A stretch of DNA of 64,000 nt, taken from the NCBI GenBank assembly GCA_029449235.1, contig JANATG010000010.1, positions 2,134,001 to 2,198,000 on the forward strand, written 5' to 3'. This document shows, one piece after another, positions 1 to 11,994 of the stretch; the stretch's first letter is position 1, and each line of letters opens with the position of its first letter. Source of the stretch: Linnemannia schmuckeri. Taxonomy: Eukaryota > Mortierellomycota > Mortierellomycetes > Mortierellales > Mortierellaceae. The notes below the pieces were generated by a model. That model searched no databases and was not told the DNA's origin. It saw only the letters and a program-made list of their open reading frames with translations. A program made the translations under genes and the position numbers.

Positions 1-3000
1 CCCAAAGCCGCACCGCCGAGTCATAACTGCCTGAAGCAAGCCAGCGACCGCAAGGCGAGAAGGCTAAAGAAATCACTCTGCCCCCGTGTCTAGAAAGCAC
101 AAAGGAGGTAGCACTGGGTTCGACGCTCCATAGTGTCACCTCCTCCAGGTCGCCACCGATGGCTAACTGGAGACCGCCCGGCGAGAATGCAATGCAAAAT
201 GTATGTTGCAGATGCTTAGGAAAAATAAAGTCGACGTCTCCTGAATCTGCGTTGAGTTGTCGCGTAGGTCCGTTCAGGCTGCCGGAGATAAGCTGCTGCC
301 CGTCCGGAGAGTATGTCGCATAAAACTGTGGGTCAGGTAAGCCATATGAATTGAATCCTAGACCAGATGAGTTTACTTCCCACAGCCGCAGTGTCATGTC
401 GTCACTTGCTGAAGCGATATATAAGCCATTTGGTGAATACTAACGCAACTGATATAGTGCGTATGGTTGATAGATTATAAGATAAGTGAGCCAGAATGCG
501 AGTCCCACAGCATCATAGCACTGCCCTTACTGGATGAGGCGATCCAACGACTGTCGGTGAAAAGGCGACGTTGGTGATTGAATCCTTGTGTGTTGTCCAT
601 TTTCGTCCAGGCGCCAGGATGGTCACTGTTGCCTCCTACAACTGTAACCGGAATTCATCCGGACCTGTAGCAATTTGCCGGCCGTCCAGCGAATATGTTA
701 GACACATATGACATTCGCCCTTACAAGACACTAACACTGGCAGCCCAGTGAGTGTGTCGAATATTCGGATCGTCCTACCCCAGCTGGTGAGAACAATGGT
801 GTTTCCGATTGGTGAATAGGCTATACTGGTAATCTTGTCGATGTCGTCGGTCAAGACAAAAACAGCAGCGCCGGTTCGAGTGTCCCAAAGTCATACCGAC
901 TTGTCGCGACTTCCCGTTGTGACCTGCTGGCTTGTAGGAGAAAACGCCACCGCCTCCACGGCGCCTCAGTGTCCCTCCAAAATGAAATCGGTCGATGCGG
1001 TCCCACAGCTCCACAATCGTGCTGTGTTACCCCAGCTGCCAGAGATAAGCTGTAGACCTGTAGGTGAATAAGCAAGGCTTGTAACACGGCTTTTGTGGCC
1101 TTGGAAGACATGAATCCTTGTCCAGGCTGCAGCGCCGTAGATACTGATGTTGCCGTTATTCAGACCCACCGCGAGAACCTTGCCATCTAACGAAAAGGCG
1201 CATGACGAGACCTTCTCCGACTCCATTAAACTTGGTAACTCTCCAAATTGAGTTGTTTCCAAACATGCTCTGCTAAAATCCACCTCCCGGATCCATGCCT
1301 TGGAGAGGTTGACGCCTGTTAAGTTGGAATCTGAAGTTGTGCCGAGTCGAATTGCCCACCAGTAAAATCCGCTCCCGGAATGCGAATGCATCAAAGATCG
1401 GCTCCATTGAACAGCACATCGGCTCGGACCAGGATCGTGATGGCGTTAAGCGCAGCCTGGTTTGTATGAGTATCCGACTTGAATAGCTCGATAACTGCCA
1501 GAAGATGCTGTTTGAACCAAGTGCTCTTCTTCACGCGGTCACTAAGGAACTGGATGACGGAGGGCTCTGCTAGGAGGTTACGCGTGAACAAGCGCTCGTC
1601 GAGGTCGAGTGCTGGCTCGGCCATAGAATCAGGAGCGCCTTGCGGACCAAGTTCATCTTCTTGGCTGACAGGCCTGTAGACTGTGCAAGAGAGGAAGTAC
1701 TCCAAGACGGATCTATGGACAAATCGAAACTGGCTGCCAGTACGTTTGAAAGGGGCAACACTCTCGCAAAAACCGGATCTCGGAATCTGGGCTGAAAAAC
1801 TCGGCCTTCCAAGTCTTCTTGGCATGTAAATATGTGTATTGGACCACCGAGTTGCCGTCCTGCTCTTTGAAGATCGAGTCAGCCAGTCGTCTTTGGAAAT
1901 CGATTCCTTTGGCAATAACGCCATCGTCCATCAACATCTTGAATATGTTCTGTTCGTCCTTGCTCAGGGTGTTGGACTGCAGGTGCAGCTTGTTAGTCTC
2001 TAGCCAGTGTTCAATGAACGTCATAGAGGCCGACGCGAGGTACTCGAAGTGACGAGACATCCTGCTGGAGCCAACAAGTTTGGGTAAGATACTCAGAGCG
2101 AGCGTAAGCAAGAAGGGGTTCCTAACCAGGTCCATGGGGTTAGGGATTGCCGTCAACTTGTTGAAGTACTCTTTAGACGACCAGACAGCTGCTCCAAGTG
2201 AAGGTCGCGCGCTGGTATTCTGCATGTATTGATCGACATAACTCTTGATCTGCTCATTTGAGAACGGCGCAATGACAGCTTCCTGAAAGAGATCCTGGAG
2301 CATGGCGTTGTGTCGATCGAGGGGTTGCGACTTGAAGCGATCTTGGTAAGAGAGTCCAAGGAACTGGTTCCTGCAGGTGACGACCATTTTGGTGCTCCAC
2401 TGTCACGGCTGGTTGTGAAAATTGTTGACCGGCTGTTGACTTTCATCGTAACCGTCGCAGATAAGACCCAATTAGCGGTGTAGTTTGAATTCCTGGATCT
2501 TGCCTTCGTTAAAGTTGTGGAGCTTCAATTGCTTGCTAACCATATCGTGCTTGGATTCGTCAATGGCGGGTAGGTTGGTGAAAAGAGGGATAGGCCCGCC
2601 ATGCTTGTATCCTGTCTATAGTTGGCGCTCCAGGTGTCGGTTGAATGTGGACTTGGCGGTCGCTGGCCAGAAACTCCTGGACTTTCTCCATCGGAGGAAA
2701 CAATTCGTCGTCCGAGGCGTGGAGTGAGGGTTTGGCTTGCAGAGAGATGTAGACCGCCTATTGCTCTTCTTCCAGCCGCTGCAGTCGGAGCCTGTAGAGC
2801 TCGTACTCCATGTAAGAAATTTTCTGGACCTTGCCAAGCAATGGAGAGGAGTCTGAGTTGAAGAGGAGGGATCTCAATGGATAAGAGTGCTGGGGCCTGA
2901 GAGCGTTGTCCGAGTCAAGTTCCTGCAGCAGGTCAATGGCGTGTTTGTTGACGGCTTAGTCGGAGATGGATCCCAGCTTGTCGATGATGGTTAGCATACA

Positions 3001-3789
3001 TGTACTGACACTTTCGTCACGACCCCAGTCCTCATCATTCCTGTAGAGGTGACCAAGTAGGTCAATGGCTTGTTGACGAGTAGCGACGGTCCAGGCCGAG
3101 TCGGCTGCAATCTCGCCCAGCAACTGGCAAATTCCCTACTGAAACAACGGATCACGACGACATGATGTCTCAAAGATCAGTTGCTTTAAATTCTTCAGTT
3201 GACCGGCTTGGACGATGGTACACGCGGCACGGACGGCAGGATACCACGGTCGCTTTTGCCCAGACCCAAGGCCTTTGTTTAAGCTCTCTAGAGCCCCTCG
3301 ACCACTCTCCAACAAAGATTACACCCCTTCATAAATAGTACCGACAATCCCGAAGGCACTGATAGCCACCTCCTCTAGCTTCTCCAGTCCTTCAAGTACC
3401 GAGCCCAAACCCAACTTGATGACACTTGAGACTTTGACCAGACCATCCACAACACCGGACGAATGTCGCCACACCGTCTGAAGAGCAGTCTCGTCGTCAG
3501 GCACATACTGCAGCGCTTGATACGCGTAGCATGCCTGATATATTAGGTAAGGGTCAGAGCTATCCTTCAATCCTGAAAAAAGTGCTGACAATGACTCGTG
3601 CTCCAAAACTCGGTCCAGATCCTGCACCTTGTGGTCAGCCATGACATCAAGCATCCTGGAAGCAGCCAGTGCAAGATGGTAAAAATGCTCAGGCAATTGT
3701 TGGTGCGTTTCTTCCAAGTGGGTCCTGAGAAGACTGAGCACCTTGATCGAGTCGTCAGAAACGAGAAACCCTGACGAGGCAGACTGCAT
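1..3789 (-). pseudogene. STAND/NLR-like ghost, copy A (helical repeats - NACHT - pentapeptide - WD40), truncated at both ends
   Basis: Reading right to left, the decayed frames give: alpha-helical repeats (3783 to about 2880); a NACHT-type NTPase region (about 2850-1500, with segments such as PNPMDLVRNPFLLTLAL and FRFVHRSVLEYFLSC); a pentapeptide-like stretch near 1400-1260; and WD40 repeats (about 1260 to the window edge, for example DGKVLAVGLNNGNISIYGAA). Intact STAND proteins of this layout are signal-sensing NTPases, used in fungi in self/non-self recognition (family knowledge). This copy cannot make one. It lacks the N-terminal part present in copy B (homology stops at about 3789), carries many stops and frame changes, including TAG at 3136-3138, and has lost the glycine-rich Walker A loop near 2651-2656. 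The WD40 end continues past base 1. Domain naming comes from motifs and comparison with copy B. The call as a pseudogene is firm; the exact domain limits are not. Confidence 0.85.
3379..3783 (-). repeat. 405-bp near-identical block shared with copy B (inverted)
   Basis: Reverse-complemented, this block matches 12682-13086. I compared every base and saw two differences: TCA/TCC in a Ser codon near the 5' end and TCAAG/TCGAG near the 3' end. Both copies encode the same helical-repeat segment, including SSGFLVSDDSIKVLSLL and DLDRVLEHESLSALFSGL. Immediately outside the block identity drops sharply. This is best read as a gene-conversion tract between inverted paralogues. Confidence 0.9.
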
Positions 3790-3828
3790 ACTTGTGGTAG
3801 TGCCCCGAAAATTGAGCATGTATAACAA

Positions 3829-5062
3829 GACGGCTGTGTGTTTTTACCTGAAACTATTCACAATGCTTTTTTGTTTCCTTCGCCAAGAGAGGATGTAGAG
3901 CGACAGTCAACGAATGTCTGGGGTGAGGTAACAACAGGTCTAATATATGAAACAAAGATGGTAACTAGCAAAGGTATCTATGCAATCTGAGTTAACTCAA
4001 CAATGTTATCAAGGACACACATCCAACTCGTTCAGGAAGAAAGTATTGATTGCTTTTGGCTACTTTTTTTTTTTTTTTTTTTTGTTAAAAGTGCAAGGGG
4101 AATATTTTGAAGGTGGCAGGTCGCCTATGTATGTGAATTAGAAAGAGAAGTCAGGTTATCACAACTGTTGTCTCTTAATAAAGCGCGAGCGTGCTTTGCT
4201 GAAGAAACCTGTATTTTGAAAGCGTGCGTTTGTTTGGAAGGGTTGTTTTGCGAAAGATGAGCGTTGTTGCTGGTGATGAGTTTTGATAAAGACGTGTCTC
4301 ATGTAAGGGAGGACGCCCATAAGAGCGCATGTCTGTCTTTCTATTTTTTGTTGATTATGTTCCTGGGTGTTGATAAGTCGAGCCTTACGAGTGAGTGAGA
4401 TCAAGGTGTCGGTTAATTCAAGAGTTAATCCCGAGAAGAACTAATGGCCGATGGAGAACAAAGAACGAAAAGGGGTGAAGAGTCTCGGATGAAGGTGGTG
4501 CTGATGATTGTGATCGAGAAGATGACGGAAGTGTGCGAAAAGAAACAAAGAAAACAAGCCAACAGGCCCTTCTGCTTTCTCTTGTTGGTGTGGCCTTTCT
4601 CCTCCTGTTGTCGCGATGTTACACGAGAAGAAATCATACTACGCGCACCGTGTAGAACGTAGGTTGAGAGGGGATTGACCATGGGCGGAGAAAAGGACTG
4701 GTGATAGGTTCAATTGGGAAAAGCATGGTTGAGCGTGTGCCAACGTAACAGTTTCTGATCCGACCTTCAACAAAGCTCTTGTGAGCCAATGAGTCTTTGG
4801 CAAACCATCCTAGTGTTTTAGTGGCAATGTTTAGAGTTGGTGGCGCCTCTATTCCGTCTGGAAATAAAACTTTGAATCAACAGTCTCAAAGCCCTTTAAT
4901 TCCAACCAATTGTAAACAAATTTCTCCCTTTCTCTTGAACCTCTTACCAGGACTGCTCCTTGTCCGGTCGTGTGTGTGCCCTGAGAGACCTCTACAAGTT
5001 GGCCATTACAACTCGCATCTTTTCTCCGGACACAACTCACCACAACCGACACACAGACAACC
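3829..5062. other. Intergenic; upstream region of bL21m
   Basis: I see no supportable gene here. The open frames are short, lack codon bias and show no recognisable motif. The stretch holds a T20 run at 4064-4083. The part from about 4900 to 5060 is rich in C, T and CA on the plus strand, as expected for a promoter and 5' leader of the bL21m gene, whose ATG is at 5063. Confidence 0.6.
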
Positions 5063-6087
5063 ATGCTTCGGTCATTCACGAGTCGCATGGTCGGCGCCGC
5101 TCAGCGCACCAACTCGGGTAAATACAATGGGCCTATTCTCAGCTGACAGGAGACACTTTCGACACCGAACAGACAGAATAACGGAAACGGACATGGACAC
5201 GACTATGAACGACAGGGGAGAACAAGGAACCCGACAGGAGGAAAAGTCATTTGGTCAAACTGCCTTCAGGAACGAGCATGCGTGAAAGTGAAGAGCAAGA
5301 ACAATATCACACCTCACCTTCAACCCACAACCTATTCGCCTGCACCCTGTTGCAACCAATCTGAACACCTTTGAACAACAACGACAACGAAACTAACCTC
5401 AATTACTACTCCGTATGAATTGGATCGTATATCAATGTAGCTGTTACTGCCTCCGCTGTCCGTCTCTTCTCTGCCACATCCACCGCTTCCCAAGGTAATT
5501 AATCTCTCAGCATCACATCACCAACAAAAGCATTGAAGACACTGAGCATCAGCAATACCCTACATATCCAACAGATCGCGCTGCAACAAACGGTTCACAA
5601 TACGGCCCTCTTACTAAGCAATATCTCCTTCGCTCCTCTCTGCAACCTATACCAATCTATCTCAATAGCAACATCAACATCGTCGACAGCATCATCATCA
5701 ACACCCTCCACCACCCCTTCCACAGACGCACAGATCTCCCTCCTCCGCAACCAACTCAAATACTACGCCGTGGCCGAGATCAAGAACCGCCCCTACCTCA
5801 TCACAAAGAACGACATCATCGTCCTCGACCGTCTCAAGGATGTCAAGCTTGGAGATGTCATCGAACTCAACCAAATCAAGGAACTCGGTTCAAAGGACTA
5901 TGCGATCCAGGGAGCTCCCTATGTCTCGTCCGAGTACTATTCGATCAAGGCCACAGTGATTGAACAGCCCAAGGGCAAGATTGTCGAGACCTTCAAGAAG
6001 AAGAGGAGAAAGCATTTCCAGAGACGGTACCATATCAAGCCTTTGCATACTCTTCTTCGTGTCAGCGAGTTGGAAGTCAAGGCTTAA
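5063..6087 (+). CDS. MRPL49: Mitochondrial large-subunit ribosomal protein bL21m
   Basis: Component of the mitochondrial ribosome large subunit (bL21; MRPL49 in yeast, MRPL21 in animals). Three exons: 5063-5117, 5441-5494 and 5669-6087. Phases 1/1 agree and the total is 528 nt, giving 175 residues. The first two exons encode a classic matrix-targeting presequence (MLRSFTSRMVGAAQRTNS followed by AVTASAVRLFSATSTAS), which decides the start. The mature part has the bL21 pattern: YYAVAEIKNRPYLITKNDII, then the LGDVIEL loop, and a basic C-terminal KKKRRKHFQRRYHIKPL that contacts rRNA. The second intron has a good branch-point match, TTACTAAG at 5611-5618. The gene is whole, although it lies between two decayed STAND genes. 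The identification is strong; the 36-nt alternative to the second intron, with acceptor at 5530, is in frame but too short to be likely. Confidence 0.93.
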
Positions 6088-6468
6088 GAATGGTTTTTAG
6101 TCTTTTGGAGCGACGGTATGGAGCAGCAGCATATCGGGATAATCAGGAGTAGAAAGAACACAGCAGTGTGAGAAAGGATTTAGAGGGCAACAACAACCAT
6201 CATCTTTTCTCCACTTTTTGCACTACATTAAATCATCTATCATCATTTGTTCAGTTTGTTCCTTCATGACACTCGCAACAACCATACGTATGGTTCATGA
6301 GTGCAGATCTGAAGATTTGAATGAGTGACGTGTATTAATGCAATTCGAATGATAATGATGCGAGAAAAAATATGTACAAGTATACTGAGAAGTTATAAGG
6401 GAAGGCTATACACAGGGGTGTTAAAGAACGAGAAATGAGTACATTAGTACTCAGTGTCGTTGCTTCAA
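6088..6468. other. Convergent 3' region between bL21m and the F-box/PP2 gene
   Basis: No gene is seen. AT-rich sequence with several ATAA/AATA-like stretches, consistent with two facing 3' UTRs. No clear hairpin terminator is expected or seen in this fungal context. Confidence 0.5.
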
Positions 6469-9156
6469 CTAGTTCCAGAAATAGATATAGATGCAGTAAA
6501 TGAACAGAAATGTTAAGAATCTATACCATGAATCCGGTCGCTCCATAGGCTGTCCATTCTCATCAAGTTGGTCACCCCTATTCCGAGCCGTCGAAGGTGA
6601 TTCACCGCCCGCATTTGCAGGAGCGCTGGTCGAATTGGGTACAGTCCGTGCTCCAACATCCAGCAAGGCAGAAGGATTGACGGGACGGAATTGACGAGCA
6701 GCGCGGGATCGGAACCGGTCTCGAGGATCTACTCTTGCATGCGGGTTGATACCAAGCGTCTGCTGAAACCACGGCAATGGTCCTGAAGACGATGATGTTG
6801 GGTAGTACTCCTCGCCTTCGTCATCCACGGGCTCGTTCCCAGCAGCAACTCTCTGTCCATGAAGTCCATTGGCCAGACTCTCCTGGCTCTGTTCAGGGTC
6901 ATCCAAGTTAACCAGCCGCACATAGTCGATGTAAAGTCCAGACTTCCAACTATATGTTTGTCACACAGAGTTACAAAGGAGAGAGGTCATGCACATGTAC
7001 AGATCAGTAAAAAGCAAATGTGCGGAGAACAAACAGAAACCAAAACAAAAAGAATTGAGGACAAACACAATCGCACCATCAGTGATGAACATGACGATTT
7101 GTGAAGACTAGGACAACTTACTCATCGTGGTTCCGGATCTGAAGAAAGACGCCATGATAATCACCCTCGACAAGCAGTTCTCCTGGTAATTCCAGAATAG
7201 TAAACCCCTTGAACAGGTTCCGGAACGGTTTCTTGTGGACCCTGCTCCCTGGACTGTCTGTCTGTTGGACAAATTCTTGTTTGCTCGTTGGTCGGAAGGT
7301 CAGTGCGTTTGGTTTCTCTCCTGCTGTATTAGGATCCTAAAGTGGTCAAGAAACGAGGGCGGAGTGGCAGAGTGAGATTTCGCGGTAAAGCGATTAAGAA
7401 AACTTTTTTTTTTTGGAGTGAATCGTTAAAGAATCCAAGGGAGTAGAAAAAGAGGACTTGCAAAGAAATTACAAAAATCTTCTCTTGGCATGTCGAATCT
7501 TATCAAAGATACTCTTCCTGTTACTGCCAACAATTACCCCAAGGAAAGGAGGGCAGCAACTGTTGTCATTTTGTAATGCGAGGATGGTCAAACTTCCTCT
7601 CGCGGAGAAGAATGATCACCTCTTTGCATGTATGCATGCATGCAATGCACCCGATGGTTACTCCTACTCCTCTCCTTTTCTCTCTCACACACACTCTCTC
7701 CTCTTTAGCAGTCCTGCGTAATGTAATCATACCTCATGCTTGTCAAAGAGAACGGCTCTGAACTCGGTGTTGACCACTGGCGCATCGGACGTGACTTTGA
7801 CTCGCCATTGGACCTTGTATCGCCCTGGCGGGACACCAACGAAGACCGCGACCACATCCATCCACCAGACCGAGGCCAATTCTGCCAGTTTGCCGTACTT
7901 GCTCTCGCTGCTTGTAATCATCCTCCAAAACTGGTTACCCATATGAGCGATCATCATGTCCTCGGCTGGCAGCGTCATCCGTGCTATTTTTTGTTGATGT
8001 TTGGGTAACAGACGAAGTAAAGATGACATTAAAATGGGCACTTAGTTTGAAACCATAATCGATTTTTGATTTTGCGGGGAAGCAAAAAAAGGCAGAAAAA
8101 ACAACAACAGCATGTCTGTCCATCAGAGGTAGGGGGTATTATTGGTCAGTTGGTACACTCTCCTTCGTACAGTACTGATGCATGAACTCCCTACGCACTT
8201 TTTTTTTCTGATTTCCACACAAAGTAAACAATAGTCGACCCCTGGGAAAGTACCCGCATTTTTTTCACAGGGAAATGTGGAGACAAATTCGCAACCCTCG
8301 GGAAGAAAGACGAAAAGAGGAAAGAATAGAAAACCAAATAAACAAGCATACAAACAAACAAACAAACAAACAAACAAATCAAACAAAGCAAACGAGAAGG
8401 ATGAAGAGGGAGTACAAAAGGGATGAAAGAGTAAAGTAACCAGCTGCGATGAAGGAATGAGGAAAGGGAGAGGGACCTGGCTCACTTACAGAGTTGTTTG
8501 TACATGTCAATCAACATTTCCTTGGAGGCCATGTTGGTCCTTCGGAGATCGATTCGGCGGACTTTACCCTTGGGCGGCCTCTTGGCGCAACTGGAAGAAG
8601 ACCTTTCACCACCATTGCCATCACCGTCGCTGCCGTCATCAGAAGACGAGTCGGAAGGAAGAGTATGTAGTGCAACAGAGGGTGTCAGTCGGGGTGAGGA
8701 AGCAGCAGAAGGCAGCGGGGATGAGACAGCCGAGACAGGGTCCAGATGGTTGTCAAATTGTTGTTGCAGAATCGGACTTGTGCTAGCGCTGTTATTGTTA
8801 CTGTTGTTGTTGCTGCTACTGTGAAATGTTTGACTGTTAGGCGAGGGGAACCTGGGTGAGGATGAAGTCAGGGGTGGAGACATTCTGCTGGGGTCGTTGT
8901 TGGTGAGGGATGGATTAAGTTTGTCCTCGAGGATGGCCTGGCCAAAGCGAGTGGTGAAGCGTCGGTGCCAGACGTAGTGGGAGTCGAGGCAGGAGTGAAT
9001 GGTTCTGCTTGTCTGGAGGAAGCGACCAAACTCACGACAGGGCAGTGCCAGGCCAATGTGGATCAAGACCTCTGCTGGCAGGTCTCCCAACGACTTTTTA
9101 GTATCCTTTGTTTCCTTGATACCCTTGCCCTTGGTGTCCTTGAAAATGTTGGCCAT
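6469..9156 (-). CDS. F-box protein with C-terminal PP2 (phloem-protein-2)-like domain
   Basis: Probable substrate-recognition subunit of an SCF ubiquitin ligase. Four exons on the minus strand: 9156-8490, 7983-7733, 7336-7122 and 6949-6469. All phases agree and the product is 537 residues. Residues about 20-65 form the F-box (LGDLPAEVLIHIGLALPC, FLQTSRTIHSCL, YVWHRRF). A Ser/Asn-rich disordered linker with homopolymeric Ser and Asn codons follows. The second half matches the lectin-like PP2 fold of plant F-box/PP2 proteins: FWRMITSSESKYGKL, WWMDVVAVFVGVPPGRYKVQ, then LPGELLVEGDYHGVFLQIRN and WKSGLYIDYVRLV. The C-terminus is Ser/Pro-rich and ends in an aromatic hydrophobic segment (FLTFLFIYCIYIYFW), possibly a tail anchor. 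PP2 domains bind glycans in plants; glycan-linked ubiquitylation here is inference. Intron 1 contains a (CAAA)7 microsatellite at 8351-8378. Confidence 0.85.
8351..8378. repeat. (CAAA)7 microsatellite
   Basis: Seven perfect CAAA units inside intron 1 (7984-8489) of the F-box/PP2 gene. Confidence 0.95.
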
Positions 9157-9570
9157 GGCGTTAAAGGCGTGTTTGTGAGTGGACGTGAGAAAGTTGAACC
9201 TGGGAGCAAAGAGAGAGAGGTGGGCGATGAGAAAACGAAGGATGAGTGAAATGAGGTGCGTGAGAAATGAATGAGTGTGTATGCAGTGAGAGACAAGAAG
9301 TGCTAAGAAGAGAGAGAGAAAGAAAGGAAGAAAGGAAGAAAGGCGGAAAGGAGGAAAAGAGGAAAGGAAGAACGAAAAAAGGTGTAGCGTGAATAGAGGA
9401 AACAGGAAACAAGAAGGAAGAAGGAAATAAAAGACAGAGCAAAGGCCAAGGTTTACGGTTTTGTGGAGAAGAAAAGTCATCCTTCCATTAAGACACACAA
9501 TTACCCAGGGAGAAACGAAAGGGTTGTGCACGTGATGTAACGGTCCTAAAGTAATGTCGATCTGCTCTTG

Positions 9571-9608
<38 letters not shown>

Positions 9609-9836
9609 AGGGCCGTTCCTTGCTTTGTTGTGACTGACTACGCTTACTGTATCAGGACTTGCACATGACATCACTGTACATGAAGTAGCTCAGGTCTCGC
9701 AAAATAAAAGAAAGAAGGACAAGGGTCCTGACAGAGAACAAGAGTTGCACTCCAACAACAGAGACCAGATCAAAATGATTTCAGGGATCTCGCAAAGAAT
9801 GGGGACTAGTGATACTACAACAGTACAACACAGTTG
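9157..9836. promoter_or_regulatory. Upstream region of the F-box/PP2 gene with an A35 run
   Basis: On the gene's sense (minus) strand the stretch just upstream of the ATG is strongly pyrimidine-rich (about 9200-9440), and there is an uninterrupted T35 on that strand at 9605-9571, 415 nt upstream of the start. Such poly(dA:dT) tracts exclude nucleosomes in other fungi (general knowledge). A promoter role is inference. No gene is seen. Confidence 0.5.
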
Positions 9837-9954
9837 CTATTTTAGCACACAGAAAAGGGGTGGCAAAGGAAACAAAAAAAAATGCCCTATGCTCTTGAAT
9901 CCAAACAGAAAAAAATGTTCTGTAACAACTCTTTTTTTTTTTTTTTTTTTTTTT

Positions 9955-10502
9955 GTCGCTCCAAAGGCTAGTACCGAGTTGCTATCGTTATTGGCGTGGT
10001 TGACTTGGCATTTGAAGCAAAACGTGCTTGTTTCGGGTTCTACTACATCGATTTTGTTCTGATTCAAACCACATTTAGATTTCAAATTTTGCTCCTCTGG
10101 ACAAAACTCAGCACGTACGGTGGCATCACAGACGAGTCCCTCAGCACGCTCAATCTGCTCGCCCTCATCGTCTTGCTCGATCAAGAAAAAAAGAGACTCC
10201 TGATAGATCGTGAGACACATGGGCAGCTGCTCTTGATGGCTGTTGTAGAGGAGCAGCAGAAAGTTGTCGACCGTCCACAGTATGCTATAGCACTGATAGA
10301 AAAATTCCGCTAACGTCTTCGTTGTTGAGATTGCTGTCTTTCTTGCTGAGCATTGTTGAGTAGTGTTGTGTTGTGGTTTAGATGCGTTTGTTTGCTGATC
10401 AGGTGAGATAAAGAATGAACGAGTGAATGGAATGGCCTCGACCCTGGCGTGAGCGAAGTTGTTGCGTGTCACTTACAATATCCTTGGTCATGAACAAGCT
10501 CT
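9955..10502 (-). CDS. Doubtful small spliced gene, unknown function
   Basis: A minus-strand frame from about 10312 down to 9955 stays open with protein-like composition (AEFFYQCYSILWTVDNFLLL, LPMCLTIYQESLFFLIEQDD, then a Cys-containing part with CPEEQNLKSKC and FCFKCQ). Upstream, GTAAGT at about 10480 could be a donor. It joins in phase to an AG at about 10312 if the preceding exon reads KELVHDQGY. I could not find a convincing first exon or stop, since the frame runs into a poly-Lys stretch encoded by the T23 run at 9932-9954. The opposite strand is also open over 9996-10313. I recognise no family. This may be a real lineage-specific gene, a remnant, or chance. Confidence 0.25.
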
Positions 10503-11458
10503 TTTGTTTGCTTGCAAGAAAAATTACAAAAGAACGTGCGTTGAAAGTCACTCCGTTTGTGTTACGGCGGTTAGTGAATCCTACTGCTGCTGTTGTTGCC
10601 CTGTCGATGTTCATCCACCTCCATTTATTCAACGAATAAAAATAGCTGTCTTCGTCGCACCAACAGGCGTTACCACCACAGGAGAAAGACTGTTTGTAGG
10701 TCGTTGGGATTTTCTCTAGTGAAGTTGCAAATATTGTATGGATGACCAACAAGTTGGGGTTTGCGATCTCATGAGGGCGCGAGTCTGTTCGTGCATGGCA
10801 GCTGTGGAGGAGAAAGGGCCAGAAGAAGTGTCTGTTCGCTTGTTTTGATGAGATACCGAATTCCCTATCTTCTCGTGATCAAAATCTTGTTTCTCCTAAA
10901 TCCATAGATCATATCAGCCCTCTCAGGCACATATCAGTCGCGATCTTTTTGGTCTCAGTCACTTCGAAGCGACCCGGGTAAGCTAACTTGCTCAGAGTCT
11001 AACCACTAGCTCACTACTATGATCTCTTCCTCCTCCCCCTCCTCCCCTTGCTTAATGGCGCATGGTATGCGCCTTGCATGATTTTTCTTTTTTTTTTTCG
11101 CCTCGTGTAACAACATGACATAGCGGAGAGAAGAGCCGAGGTTTGGACAGAAAAGGGTAAAGAAGGCCGTTGGGTCGTCTTGCATTCTTTTCCTCATGCC
11201 CTCTGACACACTTCCATGGTCCTCATCGCAGGCAACAATCTTCTCACTTTTCGTTCCTTATTCTTATCACCCAACAGCTCTCGTTCTTGGAATCAGCTCT
11301 TGAACCAACGGACTCCTGGGTCTTGCTCAAACGTAAGATCCTTGCCATCAGAATGCAAAGACAATGATCGTTGACAAACACACGCGCTCATCAGCACTCC
11401 CTTCTTTCTGGTCATCTTCTTGTCAATATCCATTAACACGCATCCTTTTTAAAACATA

Positions 11459-11494
<36 letters not shown>

Positions 11495-11994
11495 GCACAA
11501 TTCAAAGACGAGAATTTTGAGTAAATATGCTCAAACTCTATTAACGGACCGTAATAGTGCTAACTCACTTACCCTTCCCAATCGACATAGACCTTCCCAC
11601 ACCTACAACAGGCACTTCAAAAATAAAAAACAAGGGAAAAAAAAACAAGCAAAAACACCTCCCTGTCCAAGGAGTAAGCTATGCGTTCTTGCCGGGCGAG
11701 TGTCATGTATATGACCTTTTTAATATTGGTTCAGCACGACCAAGGAGATAACCATGCCAATGGTGTTTGCAATTTGCCGCCAATATTAGTCCCTTGGCCA
11801 CCTCACCGCTGACATCATTTGACTGTTACTGCATATCCTCGACCAACTATAAGAAACACTGTGAACAACTCAAGATAAAAACACAAGGACCGTCATATTG
11901 CGCGCCTCAATTTGCTCCGCATCATTGCCACAAGCATGACCAGTTCTGTTGTTGACAATGGATTGCATCGCCAATTATTAGAGCTCCCGCCACA
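10503..11994. other. Intergenic region upstream of STAND copy B
   Basis: No supportable gene is seen apart from the doubtful minus-strand exon ending near 10480. The region contains an A31 run at 11463-11493 and a short T run near 11085. The sequence just before 11995 lacks the strongly pyrimidine-rich leader seen at intact genes of this window, in keeping with copy B being dead. Confidence 0.5.

Noticed and set aside
9157..9609. N-terminal extension of the F-box/PP2 frame with poly-Phe
   Set aside because: It reads through the T35 run and a C/T-rich leader; the ATG at 9156 directly precedes the F-box and is the natural start.
9996..10313. Plus-strand open frame opposite the doubtful small gene
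   Set aside because: It has some codon bias, but no introns, motif or promoter support; the minus strand has donor and acceptor signals. Neither is secure, so only the minus candidate is listed at low confidence.
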